NCBI RefSeq assembly: GCF_026151205.1
Contig: NC_087082.1
Location: forward strand, 15,223,365 to 15,287,364
DNA length: 64,000 nt
Direction of reading: 5' to 3'
Source of the DNA: Bolinopsis microptera
Taxonomy: Eukaryota; Ctenophora; Tentaculata; Lobata; Bolinopsidae
The translations under genes and the position numbers were made by a program. The notes below the pieces were generated by a model. It did no database searches and was not told the origin of the DNA. It saw nothing but the letters and a program-made list of their open reading frames with translations. This document shows positions 44,367-54,561 of the stretch, piece after piece (within the stretch, counting starts at the first letter, position 1; each line of letters opens with the position of its first letter).

Positions 44367-45340
44367 GGTTGGTAACCATCCACGTGACCCTGACTAGCAG
44401 CAGCAGGAACAACAGGACCAGTTTCTCTTCCAGCAGTCGCATCCCTGTAGGATCTATCGTCTACCCTTGTGGACCTCCTCTTCCTTTTGTCGATACCACC
44501 GTTAATCCTGAGAAGAACAGTGTTACGAATAAATTGACCTAACTTTGCTAGTCCCCTCCAGTTGAGGTGAAGGAAGTCCGGTTTTTGGTATTTGTTGAGG
44601 TCGCGAGAGAGAGAGCGGTCAAGGAGACCATCCCTATCACAGAACTCATCAAATCCATCCACATAACTGACACCAAAATTGGACGGGAGCAGCCTACATC
44701 GAATCAAACTGTTAAAGTATATAAGCTTTCTATTTAAATCAGCACGTTTAGAAGGAATTGTTGGACAAACATATACATGCACACCCGAATTAATAGATTG
44801 AATCTGGGCAATTTTTGAAACTAGATGGTTGTAGATTATATCAATATCGTTTTGGCTTTTTACATCTGTTTGTTTCAGGTCATTAACCCCACACAATATA
44901 ACACAGTTTCTATAGCCACAGGACACATAAGGATCAATGCTATCGACAGTTGGGGCAAAGAATCGTTTTCCAGGAAGCCATTTGCCGAATGACTTGGCAG
45001 GATCAGAACCGAATTTCAGTCCGCCGGTGTTCGAGTCCCCAATGATACATGTAGCGTTTCTATTCAGGGAACTGACTGATCTCAATGTTATACTGTAGCG
45101 CAGCCCAGTTATCTCGCCTGCATCGATAGGATGGTGGAACAGTGCTTGGCTACGACGAGTCATTACATATAATGATCCTGGGCCACATAGTTGCTTGTGC
45201 TCATCAATACCTGTACTAGCATCAGAGAAAGAAACATGACATGCAGTACCAAGAGAGACTGTAAAGATACTTGATTCCGGGTGGATAGAAGGCTCGTTAT
45301 CAGAGTGTCTAGGCAAGGTGCTGCTTGTGCCGTCAAACCG
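44363..45340 (-). pseudogene. AlkB-LINE 1 ORF1, 3' part: end of AlkB-like dioxygenase + SGNH esterase
   Basis: This half starts within the AlkB-like 2-oxoglutarate/Fe(II) dioxygenase: the HxD iron ligands (RHSDNE), TVSLG, a distal His (FHHPI) and RYSITLR matching the AlkB RxNxTxR motif. An SGNH/GDSL hydrolase follows with all catalytic blocks: IIGDSN, ILCGVNDL and DFLHLN. The N-terminal half of ORF1 lies at 51235-52395. Removing the inserted element and one target duplication joins the halves in frame (LVN to RFDG) as one product of about 712 residues. SGNH esterases are known in CR1-type ORF1 proteins; the AlkB part could repair or demethylate element RNA or DNA, which is inference. Confidence 0.9.
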
Positions 45341-45350
45341 ATTCACCAAA
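45341..45350 (+). repeat. Target-site duplication, left copy (AlkB-LINE 2)
   Basis: ATTCACCAAA, directly before the inserted element; the right copy is ATTTACCAAA at 51235-51244 (9/10 identical). Confidence 0.85.
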
Positions 45351-45569
45351 CTAATTACAACACTACAAATCTATTACATTTATTGAGGTATGAGATATGA
45401 TAGACGAGCGTAAGTGTTGACGTGCAAAGGACTGCTGTGAGTGTACTTGAAGATTACTCATCCTCCTCCTCATCAAAACTATTCTCATCAAAACTACTAT
45501 CTGGACTGAAGGTATTGCGTTTACAGTGTTTATTGTGCTTCTGAACATTGAACTCTTGATAATATAACT

Positions 45570-47444
45570 ATGTCAAATAATCAGAGCTCAGACATTAGTC
45601 TCCACTCTTGTGAGCGCCCTTTAGAACATTTGAACTTTTCATTCCAGTCTGAAAAATCAGAGAACTGTAACAATTGTCTGTCAAAAGACATCAAGATTGA
45701 CTTTTTAGAAAAAAAGTTGTCTTTATTGAATGAAATTATCAGAACTAGTGATCTCATTGCTCAGTACAATGATAGTCTCATATCAGATCAAACTCAAATA
45801 CAAGAACAGAGTTTTAAGTGTGAAAATTTGCTGCCAAACTTATCAGAGGAGATTGAATGTGAGATCATAACCATTACCCCTCAGTCACACGTTGTTATCA
45901 ATCAAGTAGAAGCGTTTGATGTAGATGACATTGTTGTGGAAGATGTTGTATCGGACAGTTTGTTTGTTGACAACGATGTCGTGGACAAGGTTGTTCCACA
46001 GGAGGTTGTTGGAAACGAGATTGTTATCAGTGAGATTGTTGTTAACGAGGTTATGGCAGACGAGGATGATGTGTCTGATCTCCCTGTATCTACTGCTACT
46101 GGTGAATCACGGATCAACACCCCTAAGCCCAGAGACAAATATCCAAACTTGGTCCCTGCCCCTGTCTACGATCCTATAACACCGGGGCCAATGAATATAT
46201 CTGTAACTTGTTCCCCATCACCAGTGAAACCAGTTACCCTACTAGATGATGGTCCATTCTCTAAATTTTCACTTGATCTATTAATGGAAGAACTTGAGTT
46301 CAGTCACGGTTTTAAAAACAGGAAATCGGTTTATTTTGGTGACTTTCCCTATGAGTATTCAGGTGCAACACATGACCCAAAAAGTGTACACAATGATTCC
46401 TACCTTGCTAAACTCAGCTCCTACATTAATGTGATATTACCCAATTTCAGACACAATAGTATTCTCGTCAATCTATATGAAACTGGAGCAGAGTTCATGC
46501 CAGCTCATAGCGATTCTGAATCATGTATTGTAGAACACTCTGATATTGTAACCATTTCACTTGGTGCGACGAGAACACTGCAAATTAGATCAAACGGCAG
46601 CAATGAAGTTGTGGGCTCTGTGCAGCTTCAGCATGGAGATGTCTTCATCATGTCCAAATTGTCTCAGGCTGACTTTCAACATGAGATACTGCCAGACGAA
46701 ATGTGTGATGAACCCCGGATCAGCATCACCCTAAGACTGATGAAGCCCCCTAGGATCACTCAGTCAACTGAGTTTGGTCTGCGTTCACCGCCCCCACCCA
46801 TCCCTCATTCAGGACACAAACTGACAGACTCTTCTTCACCTGCACTCTCAGTTTGCAAACAGTCAGCTAAAGCTTCACAAAAGTCTGTCCTATTCATAAG
46901 CAGCTCTATGTTCAGGTTTCTTGATGCGGACAAGTTATCATCGTCCACTGTTAGTGCTAGTAAACTGTTTTATCCTGGGGCTGATGCCAAAGTAATGTTA
47001 AATAAACTAAAAACTGACCTACACTCTGTTCCATCCCCATCTATTATTTATATTATGACAGGAACTAATAATGTGAACACAGTCTATTTTGGCTCAAAGT
47101 CACTGAAGGATGCAGCGGGTGACATTAGTAATCTCTTAAATTATCTCAAGTCAGTGTATCCGAATGCAGCAATTAATGTTCTCAATATTCTTCCCAGGAG
47201 TACAAAAGGCCGCAATGATGTTGTGGCAGAGCTGAATAAGGTTATTCAGGATATGTGTAGCAAAGATTCTTGTTTTAATTACATTAGCACCCATAATTTA
47301 TTTAACTATAATAGAAGTGGATTCAGGAAAGAATTTTATTTTGCCAGACCATCTGCAAAAATATCTGATAACTGTCACCTCAATACAAGCGGTGTTATTC
47401 GACTTGCTAAATTTCTGAAGTATTGGGCCCATAAGCAAGTTTGA
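45570..47444 (+). CDS. AlkB-LINE 2 ORF1: AlkB-like dioxygenase + SGNH-fold domain
   Basis: 624 residues from ATG. The N-terminus has a CNNC pair and a helical segment (IDFLEKKLSLLNEII), then an acidic Val/Asp-rich linker (VVDKVVPQEVVGNEIV). Residues ~240-392 are an ALKBH2/3-like 2-oxoglutarate/Fe(II) dioxygenase: NSILVNLYETG, iron ligands H313 and D315 (AHSDSE), VTISLGATRTLQIR, H371 (FQHEI), and R383-to-R389 RISITLR matching RxNxTxR. An SGNH-like domain follows (VLFISSSMF, IIYIMTGTNN, DNCHLN). Its first block is S-S-S instead of G-D-S and its GxND block is GTNN, so esterase activity is doubtful while the dioxygenase looks intact. It is unlike the PHD-bearing ORF1 of the host element at the N-terminus. 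Confidence 0.9.
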   Translation: MSNNQSSDISLHSCERPLEHLNFSFQSEKSENCNNCLSKDIKIDFLEKKLSLLNEIIRTSDLIAQYNDSLISDQTQIQEQSFKCENLLPNLSEEIECEIITITPQSHVVINQVEAFDVDDIVVEDVVSDSLFVDNDVVDKVVPQEVVGNEIVISEIVVNEVMADEDDVSDLPVSTATGESRINTPKPRDKYPNLVPAPVYDPITPGPMNISVTCSPSPVKPVTLLDDGPFSKFSLDLLMEELEFSHGFKNRKSVYFGDFPYEYSGATHDPKSVHNDSYLAKLSSYINVILPNFRHNSILVNLYETGAEFMPAHSDSESCIVEHSDIVTISLGATRTLQIRSNGSNEVVGSVQLQHGDVFIMSKLSQADFQHEILPDEMCDEPRISITLRLMKPPRITQSTEFGLRSPPPPIPHSGHKLTDSSSPALSVCKQSAKASQKSVLFISSSMFRFLDADKLSSSTVSASKLFYPGADAKVMLNKLKTDLHSVPSPSIIYIMTGTNNVNTVYFGSKSLKDAAGDISNLLNYLKSVYPNAAINVLNILPRSTKGRNDVVAELNKVIQDMCSKDSCFNYISTHNLFNYNRSGFRKEFYFARPSAKISDNCHLNTSGVIRLAKFLKYWAHKQV

Positions 47445-47593
47445 ATTTTCAGAAAGATTGTTACCATTTATTTCATCTAGATAAGGGATAATTACACATT
47501 GTTCCTCATGTTTATTGAAGTTTTAGAAAGTTTTTTATTATCTCATAAAGATTTGCCAGTTCTGCAATTTATCTTATTCTGACAAGTTTATAG

Positions 47594-50500
47594 CAGCATA
47601 AATTGGAAAAATTTTCATGCTCTCACAGCAGTTCTTGCATTAACCCGTGCATTAGTAAAATCACAGTTTCATACCATGCCAAAAAGCTTGCAGTGGGACA
47701 TTGCAACATGCAGGGAGGACTAACAGGTATGCCAAAATGTCTTGAAATCCAAGATCTAATCTGGAAAGAGAAATTAGATGTTTTATGCCTGAATGAAACA
47801 AATCTTAAGTCGGATATTGACTCAGCCAGTCTAAACCTACCCAAGAATTTTACTTTTATCCGCAAAGACCGTCCTAACGACAATGGTCATGGGGGATGTG
47901 GCATTCTCATCAGTGAGCACATAAAGTTTAAAATGATTCAACTAAACTTAGTTTTGCAATATGACCAAATCGAGGCTATTTGGATCCATCTTACAGATTG
48001 CAATATTTTCATCTGCTGTTTCTACAGATCTGAGTTGTTTAGTCCTCTTGACAAATTTTTAGATTATATGACAGACTGCATGATGAGTATAGGAAGTAAG
48101 AATGTTATTTGGCTGGGCGATGTAAATGTAGACCAAAACAACATCAGCAGTATGAACTATAAGAAATTAGACATTACAATGAAAATGTTTGGAATGGTAC
48201 AGGTAGTTCAGGATATTACCCGCATTGCTAAACTAGGAAACAGAATCACAAAGACCACAATCGATGTTGTCATAACAAACACTTACTCCAAGTTTCTTGA
48301 CTGCAAAGTCCTTGATGATTGTATAGGAGATCATCAGGTCGTAAAGTTCATTGTCGATTTCAATGTGCATAAGGCCTCAAAATTCAAGAAGTTACTAATA
48401 AGAGATCACAGCAAAATGAATGTTACTGCTCTTAAAGAATTTTTGGAAACTTGTGATTATAGACCAATAATAGATTCAACTAGTCTGAATGATGCAGTTG
48501 ATGGTTTAAACGAACATATTGATCACTACTATGATCACTTCTGTCCAATTAAACAAATTAAGTGCCATAGTGATTACATCCATAAGCCATCTCCAGAATT
48601 TTTAGAAAGTAAGAAATTGAAAGGGAAACTTTACCGTAAATTTTTAACACACAACAAGAACAGACGTATACATCCAAATGGTCTTATACACTGTAATAAA
48701 TGTGACTCATTATGGATGGCATATAAACGGCAGAGAAACTATTCAACCTATTTGTCTAGAATTAATAGGAAGACTAACTTAGCAACAGAACTGAAAGCCA
48801 AGTGTGCCATGAATGATCTAAAGGGTGTATGGAAAACGATAAAGACAGCATCAAATCTGCCTGTTAAAGCTAACAATATCAATAACAATCTTGATGCTGA
48901 AACCACCAATAAATATTTTGCTGAAATAGGTCCAAAGATCCAAGCAGAAGTGCAGCTGGAAAATGAAAATGAATTTCTATCTTATCTACAAAATGAGCAG
49001 ATTGACAACGAGACCAGCTTGAATAGCTTTACTGAAATAACTGAGTCCAATATCTTAGACTATGTGGCAAGTATCCCTTGTAGCAAATCCACTAATGATC
49101 ATATACCATTGAGAGTGTTTAGACAAATTTTACCTGCATTTATTGCTCCATTAACACATCTTGTAAATTTGAGTTTATCCAGTGGCATCATGCCAAACAG
49201 CTGCAAGGTTGCAAAAGTCACCCCAATCCATAAGGATGGTGATACTGAGAATCCTAGTAATTATCGACCAATCTCAATTTTACCGATTCTTGGAAAGTGC
49301 ATCGAATTCTGTGTGAACTCCCAACTGACTCAATATCTTGATGAAAAGGGAATACTTTCAGAGCATCAATATGGTTTCCGTAAAGATCACTCTACAACTT
49401 ATCTCATGTTAGATCTGTTTGATCGTATATTTACTGCTAAGAACAGTGCCAAGCATCCTGCAATTATCTTCCTGGACATCAGAAAGGCATTTGATACTGT
49501 TAACCATGATATTCTCATTCAAAAGCTGAAGCATTATGGAATAAAAGATACTGCATTGAGCTGGTTTAGGAGCTTCCTCACAGATAGATTACAGCAAACT
49601 AGAGTTGGGAGTAGGATAAGCAGTTTACATTCATTGAACTCTGGAGTGCCTCAAGGAAGTATATTAGGACCAATTCTATTCAGCATTTTTATCAATGACC
49701 TGCCTAATGCATGCCTATTTTCTAAACCTTATCTATTTGCTGATGACGGTGCATTATATTTTGACAATATATCTAGAGGAAACTATGGTAACATCAAACA
49801 AGAGTTGAAATTAGTTATCAGATGGCTTCAGGCTAATAAACTATCCCTGAATAATGAAAAAACAAAACTAATGATCCTTGACTCTAAGCCTAACCTTGAT
49901 GCCATCCTTGTTGAAATTTGTGATGACCTTACTTTGGTAATCTGTGAAACTAAATCCCATAAGTACCTTGGACTTATAGTTGACAGCAGATTGACATTTA
50001 ATGAACATATTGATAACATTAAGAAAAAGATATCCAAAAGAATTGGTGCTATGTATAGATCAAAAAAACTTCTCCCTCTTAAGTTCAGGAAGATGTTTGC
50101 TAATGCACTTATGTTGCCACATTTTGACTACTTAGACACCATCTGGTCAAGAACATATAAAAAACGACTAGGAGAGTTAGATATCATGTACAAAAAGGTT
50201 GCTAAAATAGCCCTAGATGTAAACATCAGAGAGAGGTCGGTTAATGTATACAAAAATATGGGATGGCTTCCTCTCCATTTGAGACGACAGGTTCATCTTA
50301 GCTCATATATGTACCGTATAATCAATGAAACATGTCCAAAGCATTTTATCGGGAAATTCTCGTATATTTCTGGTGGATCACGTGAGGCAGAAAACTGCAA
50401 TCTTTATACTCCTAAATCAAGATCTCACAAGGAGTTTAACTATCTAGGAACTAAGGCCTGGAACATATTACCAAAGTCCCTTAGAGAGTGTGACGACGTT

Positions 50501-50623
50501 AAGAAATTTTCTAAGTTATACAAAGAAACTCTTATGAATATGGTGCTAACTGATGAGAATTACCAAGGGGATAACTCTTACGATAAATTCATGATCCCAC
50601 CCAACACTAGCCAATGTATCTAG
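47594..50623 (+). CDS. AlkB-LINE 2 ORF2: endonuclease + reverse transcriptase
   Basis: The frame is open from 47594 to the TAG at 50621-50623 (about 1006 residues from the TTG at 47603). The endonuclease has KLAVGHCNMQGG, LCLNETNLK, VIWLGDVNVD, TTIDVVITN and GDHQVVKF. The RT has [45 protein letters not shown] and FADD. No ATG precedes the endonuclease's first conserved Asn-Gln region, so initiation probably depends on a non-AUG codon or on coupling with ORF1, which ends 149 bp upstream in another frame. No stops or frameshifts occur. A short Cys-rich stretch (CSHSSSC, CINPC) lies ahead of the endonuclease. Confidence 0.93.
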   Translation, partial: QHKLEKFSCSHSSSCINPCISKITVSYHAKKLAVGHCNMQGGLTGMPKCLEIQDLIWKEKLDVLCLNETNLKSDIDSASLNLPKNFTFIRKDRPNDNGHGGCGILISEHIKFKMIQLNLVLQYDQIEAIWIHLTDCNIFICCFYRSELFSPLDKFLDYMTDCMMSIGSKNVIWLGDVNVDQNNISSMNYKKLDITMKMFGMVQVVQDITRIAKLGNRITKTTIDVVITNTYSKFLDCKVLDDCIGDHQVVKFIVDFNVHKASKFKKLLIRDHSKMNVTALKEFLETCDYRPIIDSTSLNDAVDGLNEHIDHYYDHFCPIKQIKCHSDYIHKPSPEFLESKKLKGKLYRKFLTHNKNRRIHPNGLIHCNKCDSLWMAYKRQRNYSTYLSRINRKTNLATELKAKCAMNDLKGVWKTIKTASNLPVKANNINNNLDAETTNKYFAEIGPKIQAEVQLENENEFLSYLQNEQIDNETSLNSFTEITESNILDYVASIPCSKSTNDHIPLRVFRQILPAFIAPLTHLVNLSLSSGIMPNSCKVAKVTPIHKDGDTENPSNYRPISILPILGKCIEFCVNSQLTQYLDEKGILSEHQYGFRKDHSTTYLMLDLFDRIFTAKNSAKHPAIIFLDIRKAFDTVNHDILIQKLKHYGIKDTALSWFRSFLTDRLQQTRVGSRISSLHSLNSGVPQGSILGPILFSIFINDLPNACLFSKPYLFADDGALYFDNISRGNYGNIKQELKLVIRWLQANKLSLNNEKTKLMILDSKPNLDAILVEICDDLTLVICETKSHKYLGLIVDSRLTFNEHIDNIKKKISKRIGAMYRSKKLLPLKFRKMFANALMLPHFDYLDTIWSRTYKKRLGELDIMYKKVAKIALDVNIRERSVNVYKNMGWLPLHLRRQVHLSSYMYRIINETCPKHFIGKFSYISGGSREAENCNLYTPKSRSHKEFNYLGTKAWNILPKSLRECDDVKKFSKLYKETLMNMVLTDENYQGDNSYDKFMIPPNTSQCI

Positions 50624-50895
50624 GCAGTTATGTTATTTCGGTTAAGTTATCTCAGTACATAAGTGAATCCAATCTATCCCCTGCAATCAAAGTATTTCCA
50701 TGCCTATTAAGCTATTACAGGAAATTAGGAACATCAGTGGAAAGGTGCACTGTCAATCATTATTGCTCCATACCTCCAGTCCTCCTGTTATGTGCAATTC
50801 TCACTGCTATGTATGCTCCTCATTTGTATCAATTATATTGATGCTACATTGTTATTGAATATGAAATAATTTTCAACCGTATTAATTTTTTAACT

Positions 50896-51025
50896 TATTG
50901 TAAATAGCAAGTTTGACAAAGGGATTACGTTTATTTTACCCGGAGTTCGTTTAAGTTTAGTATTGTAAATAGTTAATTTGACGAAGGGAATACGTCTATT
51001 TTACCCTGAGTTATGTTTTAGTTCA
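50896..51025 (+). repeat. 65-bp tandem duplication in the 3' UTR of AlkB-LINE 2
   Basis: Two diverged units begin TATTGTAAATAG and contain GGGATTACGT or GGGAATACGT then TTATTTTACCC or CTATTTTACCC. It could be part of the 3' signal recognised by the RT. Confidence 0.75.
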
Positions 51026-51234
51026 ATCTTGACACAATTTTAAAATTATAATTTAATTATTTTATATATATGTATTGTCCATAACTAGGGTGGCCTGCTA
51101 ACAGAACCATGATCTGCCTTGATTCATCCTTCAGCACAGAGAAAAGCTCCTTTTTTTATACATTATGATTACAGAGGATCTGATATTTAGATATATATTG
51201 CTGTGCTGTAAAAATTGACTTTATTTATTTATTT

Positions 51235-51244
51235 ATTTACCAAA
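51235..51244 (+). repeat. Target-site duplication, right copy (AlkB-LINE 2)
   Basis: ATTTACCAAA, directly after the (TTTA)n tail of the inserted element. It encodes LVN of the host ORF1 in reverse complement, as does the left copy. Confidence 0.85.
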
Positions 51245-52395
51245 CAGCTGTTAACCTGAGGTTGGTCACCTGAACAAAACTCACTGTTGATTCTGTCGAT
51301 GAGTTTTCTCAAGGGTGGTGGTATTGCCTTTGGTGTCTTGGACGACTTAGATCCAGGATAATCGTACCGTTCCCCATATGATAGGCAGGAGCGTTCGTTT
51401 TCAATTTTGAAGTCTGTGCTGCTCAAATCAAATAGGTCAACTAGTTCTTCCGCAGTCTTCTGATCTATAAAATCGTTTTTGAACAGTTCCACAGGTTTCT
51501 GCTCATGATGAGGTGGCTGCAAAAGGACAGGTGGTGCTGGAGGACGAGGATGCTGTGCAGGAGGTAGGTTGGGAGGAATGCAAGGACCAGGGTTATGCAA
51601 TGGCTGTATAGAACTTATAGACTGTTTTAGTTCAGCAATGCCTGCAGCTACAGTGGGCTCATTTGCAGAAAGTGCGGTGAGTTGTTCTGAGATGCTCTTC
51701 AGAAACTGCTCAGATGAGTCTGTAGATGGGGATGATTCAGGGGAAGGTCTAGATGCTAAAAGTTTAAGGTCCCTCTGTAGTTCAGCAATGTTGGTATTTA
51801 TTGATTCTAATGATTTGTCATGGAGCTTTATTTCATTATTTAGGCCATTAAGGGAGTTCTCTTTAAGAAGCAGGTGTTGAAGGTGAACGTCGAACTGGGA
51901 GAGAGTGTCAAGGTTCCTAGAGAACTGTTCGAAGTCAAATTTTTCAAGAGCTGAGCCTGCTGAGCTTGCTGATGCCACAAGTGCACTGACAGTTTCAAGA
52001 TTCTTAACAGCTGTAGATGCTTCAAAATCTGAGTTGGCCTGTTGCAAAGCCCTTGTGTTCCTGCAGCTGTAACAAAATTCGTCTCTCTGTTTCTTCAGTG
52101 TTGATACTGGTGCCACGAAGCAGTATGGGCACAGCCATTCTACCATGGAGTTGATAGCTGACCTCGTTATACCTTTCATAGACAGGCAGTCCACATGCCA
52201 CTCTTGATGACACTTAGAACAGTCAATGAGGTAAACTTTACCGTTAAAAGAGCATTGACATGGACATTTCTTCTTGTCCCTATGTTTCCTGTTTACCTGA
52301 TCTTCATTGTCCACTGTAGATTCGGCTAAAATGTTGCGAGACAAGCTATTAGATGTTTTAGGAGTACCTGAAGTCTTCCTAGAATTTGACGCCAT
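51235..52395 (-). pseudogene. AlkB-LINE 1 ORF1, 5' part: PHD finger, coiled coil, start of AlkB-like domain
   Basis: The true ATG is at 52395 (a longer frame needs a TTG). Residues ~44-92 form a PHD finger (CPCQC, IDCSKCHQEWHVDC, WLCPYC). A helical region follows with likely coiled coil (ESINTNIAELQRDLKLLA) and a Pro-rich linker. The last ~80 residues match the AlkB N-terminal substrate lid (SYGERYDYPG, then IPPPLRKLIDRI and NSCLVN). The frame then runs into the TTTA tail of AlkB-LINE 2 and stops. The missing remainder is at 44363-45340. Confidence 0.88.
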
Positions 52396-52679
52396 TTTCA
52401 AATCAAATGTAAGTAATACTGACCAAATAGATCCGACTTGGGGTCGGCTCCCGTTAAGTGTTTTGTTTTGGAGGAGATTAGGACTTCAGAGTTGATGACC
52501 CTAGTAAAGTGTAGATGACCCTAATAGAGTGTAGAATGTAGATGACCCTTAGCTTAGTACGCCCCTTCGGGGGAGTTGTAACATACCATTCCTGAACACT
52601 CAAATTATTTGTTATATAGTAGTGTTGAAAGTATTGAAAATTCAATTATTTATTATATATATATTATATATATATATTT

Positions 52680-53230
52680 CTTTAAGCAATAAACAACTAG
52701 CAAGCTAGGTAAGTCAAAAAGCTACTAAAACGCGCAGCGATAAATTGAATTGGACTCGTCGACCGTCTCATGGAATATATCGAAACAAATATTTTACGGC
52801 TATTATCCGTTAACGCGCTAAAATTATCATTATTTAATGCGCGTGCGCGGCGCCACGTATCCATGAGCAGTGTATAGTGTTGCATTGTTGCAAGTGCAAT
52901 ATACGAATATTTAAGTTTTGTAGCGCATTAAATTGTCGCGATGCACTTAATTGACGATGTCAATTCATCGCAGCTCGGCGAGGCACAGTAGCGCATTTCG
53001 TTGATGGAGGTTACTCGTCTAAATTTCTTCAAAGTAACGCGCGCCGCTTTATTCCCGACGGCAAGTGCTACGAATTAGCGCTCGCCGAGCCAGACCATTA
53101 ACAATGGTCAACGCATCTCGCCGATCTATCTGTGAGAAGCCTCATTGAGTGCGCGGCGCGGCACAGTAACGCATCGCGCTACAACGATGCACCACTGGAC
53201 CGCGCCGCGCTAAGCTGCAATTAAGGATTG
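52680..53230. repeat. Dispersed repeat related to the 6.0-6.8 kb fold-back element
   Basis: Shares with 6.0-6.8 kb the blocks GGACTCGTCGACCGTC, ACAAATATTTTACG, TCGCAGCTCGGCG, GTTACTCGTCTAAATTTC, ACGCGCGCC and GGCAAGTGCTACGAA. GC-rich against an AT-rich background. No coding capacity. Confidence 0.6.
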
Positions 53231-53234
53231 AGTA

Positions 53235-54480
53235 CATATTATTAAAATTATTCATACATTATATACTGTACTGTTTTCCCAAAAAAGTTTTATTGTTCAT
53301 TTATCTGCAAACCCAAACCGGCCAGTGATTAATATAATATTTATTTAAAATATTTGTAAATTGATTTTTACGGGTACAGTGATATTACTAAAATAGTTGT
53401 TTCAAAACTGTGATTAAGTATATTTAATGATGAGCTCACTAATTCAAAATATTGTGAGAGCTTCCTTGATTGTACACTTAACACCATACACAGACATCAA
53501 ATGTTACATTGTTACAATCGGCAGAGTACAATATATTACGCGGGCAACAGAAATGGTCAATTACATTGCCATGCCACCAATATTATTTGAAATTTCAATA
53601 ATATTTTTACAACGACATTAATTTTGAAAACACTAACTCCACAATAGGGTCAGGGATGAGGTTGTAGGAGACTTATATTATATTAAAGAGGGGTCTCATT
53701 CTTGTTGTTCATCCATCATCTCCTTGCCTCTGTAACCACGTAGAGCAACAAGATTCGTTCTGCGAATCCTATCCTCGTCCTTACCACTTACATGCCTATA
53801 CTAATCTCTCCTAGCATTTTGCAAAACACCAGTTAAGGTGCAATACATGTTGGTTAAAACAGATCCACCAAGCAATTGTTTCCATTGCGTAACCTGGACA
53901 TTTCGTATTGTCTGACTAATTGTAGTTTTTATATTGTGTATAATTTTACGGACAAATGATCCCAGCTAGGGGGGACCCCCAACCCACCGCTTCAGCGGGT
54001 AGTTGATGTACCTTTCATAAGTAAAAGCCACTTTGGTCTACTTGCTGTGAGATGTCTCGGTTACATGGGTTGGGGTCTCCCCTTTTTTTTACTGTCCGAC
54101 TTTCGAAATCAAATCTTTGATGTTGTCATCAGACTGAAAGGCATTTATTGATCCACAACACCATACAGTATTGGACGTACAGTATAGGATCTTATGTGTT
54201 ATCTCGACTTTTTTGTCTGCCCTTCACCATTATCCATCCTATCTGTTTTGACCAACTACCAACATTAACTGTTTGTTTCAATGAGAAAATTGAACCCTAG
54301 ATATTCGATTTCTTCGTATGCAAGCATTAAATAATTGTAATTGTATTTAGCTAGATCGTAAATTGTTTCAGGATCAAGACTAATGTGCATACTCATTAAA
54401 AATAACTATCATTTTTTCATCCTTATATTGTTGTATCCTTTATTTCCTCTGCTTAGATTTCTGTTAAATTATTTGCATAC
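53235..54480. other. Spacer between the LINE pair and the Angel-like gene
   Basis: No gene recognised. A GC-rich inverted repeat pairs CCCCCAACCCA near 53980 with TGGGTTGGGGTC near 54066. The promoter of the Angel-like gene should lie here, but no core elements are clear. Confidence 0.4.
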
Positions 54481-54499
54481 CATATTATCAGATGCTGAT

Positions 54500-54561
54500 A
54501 TGAACAATAGTGATACAGTAAGATTCCCAAAGCCTCAACCTGAAGATGAATGTCAGCAAAG
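54500..54561 (+). CDS. ANGEL: Angel-like gene, exon 1
   Basis: The ATG at 54500 begins [20 protein letters not shown]; donor AG/GTAAAC leaves two bases. An acceptor TATTATCAG lies at 54490 just upstream. Confidence 0.7.

Larger units (their letters stand above)
40899..45350 (-). mobile_element. AlkB-LINE 1 (host element), 3' portion
   Basis: Carries the 3' part of ORF1 and all of ORF2 on the minus strand. The 5' part is at 51235-52450; the two were separated by insertion of AlkB-LINE 2. The 3' boundary is uncertain; a TA-repeat at about 40899-40915 may be its tail. Confidence 0.85.
45351..51234 (+). mobile_element. AlkB-LINE 2: near-intact 5.9-kb LINE inserted into AlkB-LINE 1
   Basis: The element has a 219-bp 5' UTR, ORF1, a 149-bp gap, ORF2, a ~0.6-kb 3' UTR and a TTTA microsatellite tail, as in CR1-type LINEs. 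It is flanked by a 10-bp target duplication and its insertion splits the AlkB domain of the host element. Both ORFs lack stops and frameshifts, so the copy could be recently active. The 3' UTR contains a 65-bp tandem duplication. Confidence 0.92.
51235..52450 (-). mobile_element. AlkB-LINE 1 (host element), 5' portion
   Basis: The 5' end of the host element, separated from its 3' part by the 5.9-kb insertion. Its 5' limit is not resolved; it lies between the ORF1 start and the unrelated repeat beginning near 52680. Confidence 0.8.

Noticed and set aside
45902..46179. Frames antisense or shifted to AlkB-LINE 2 ORF1
   Set aside because: Shadows of the Val/Asp-rich linker.
51229..52401. Stand-alone PHD-finger host gene
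   Set aside because: Its C-terminus is the first part of an AlkB domain that continues in frame at 45340 after removing the nested LINE, so it belongs to the retroelement.
53967..54085. GC-rich inverted repeat as a transcription terminator or RNA gene
   Set aside because: The arms are short and the loop long; no support for an RNA gene, and terminators of this kind are not expected in animals.
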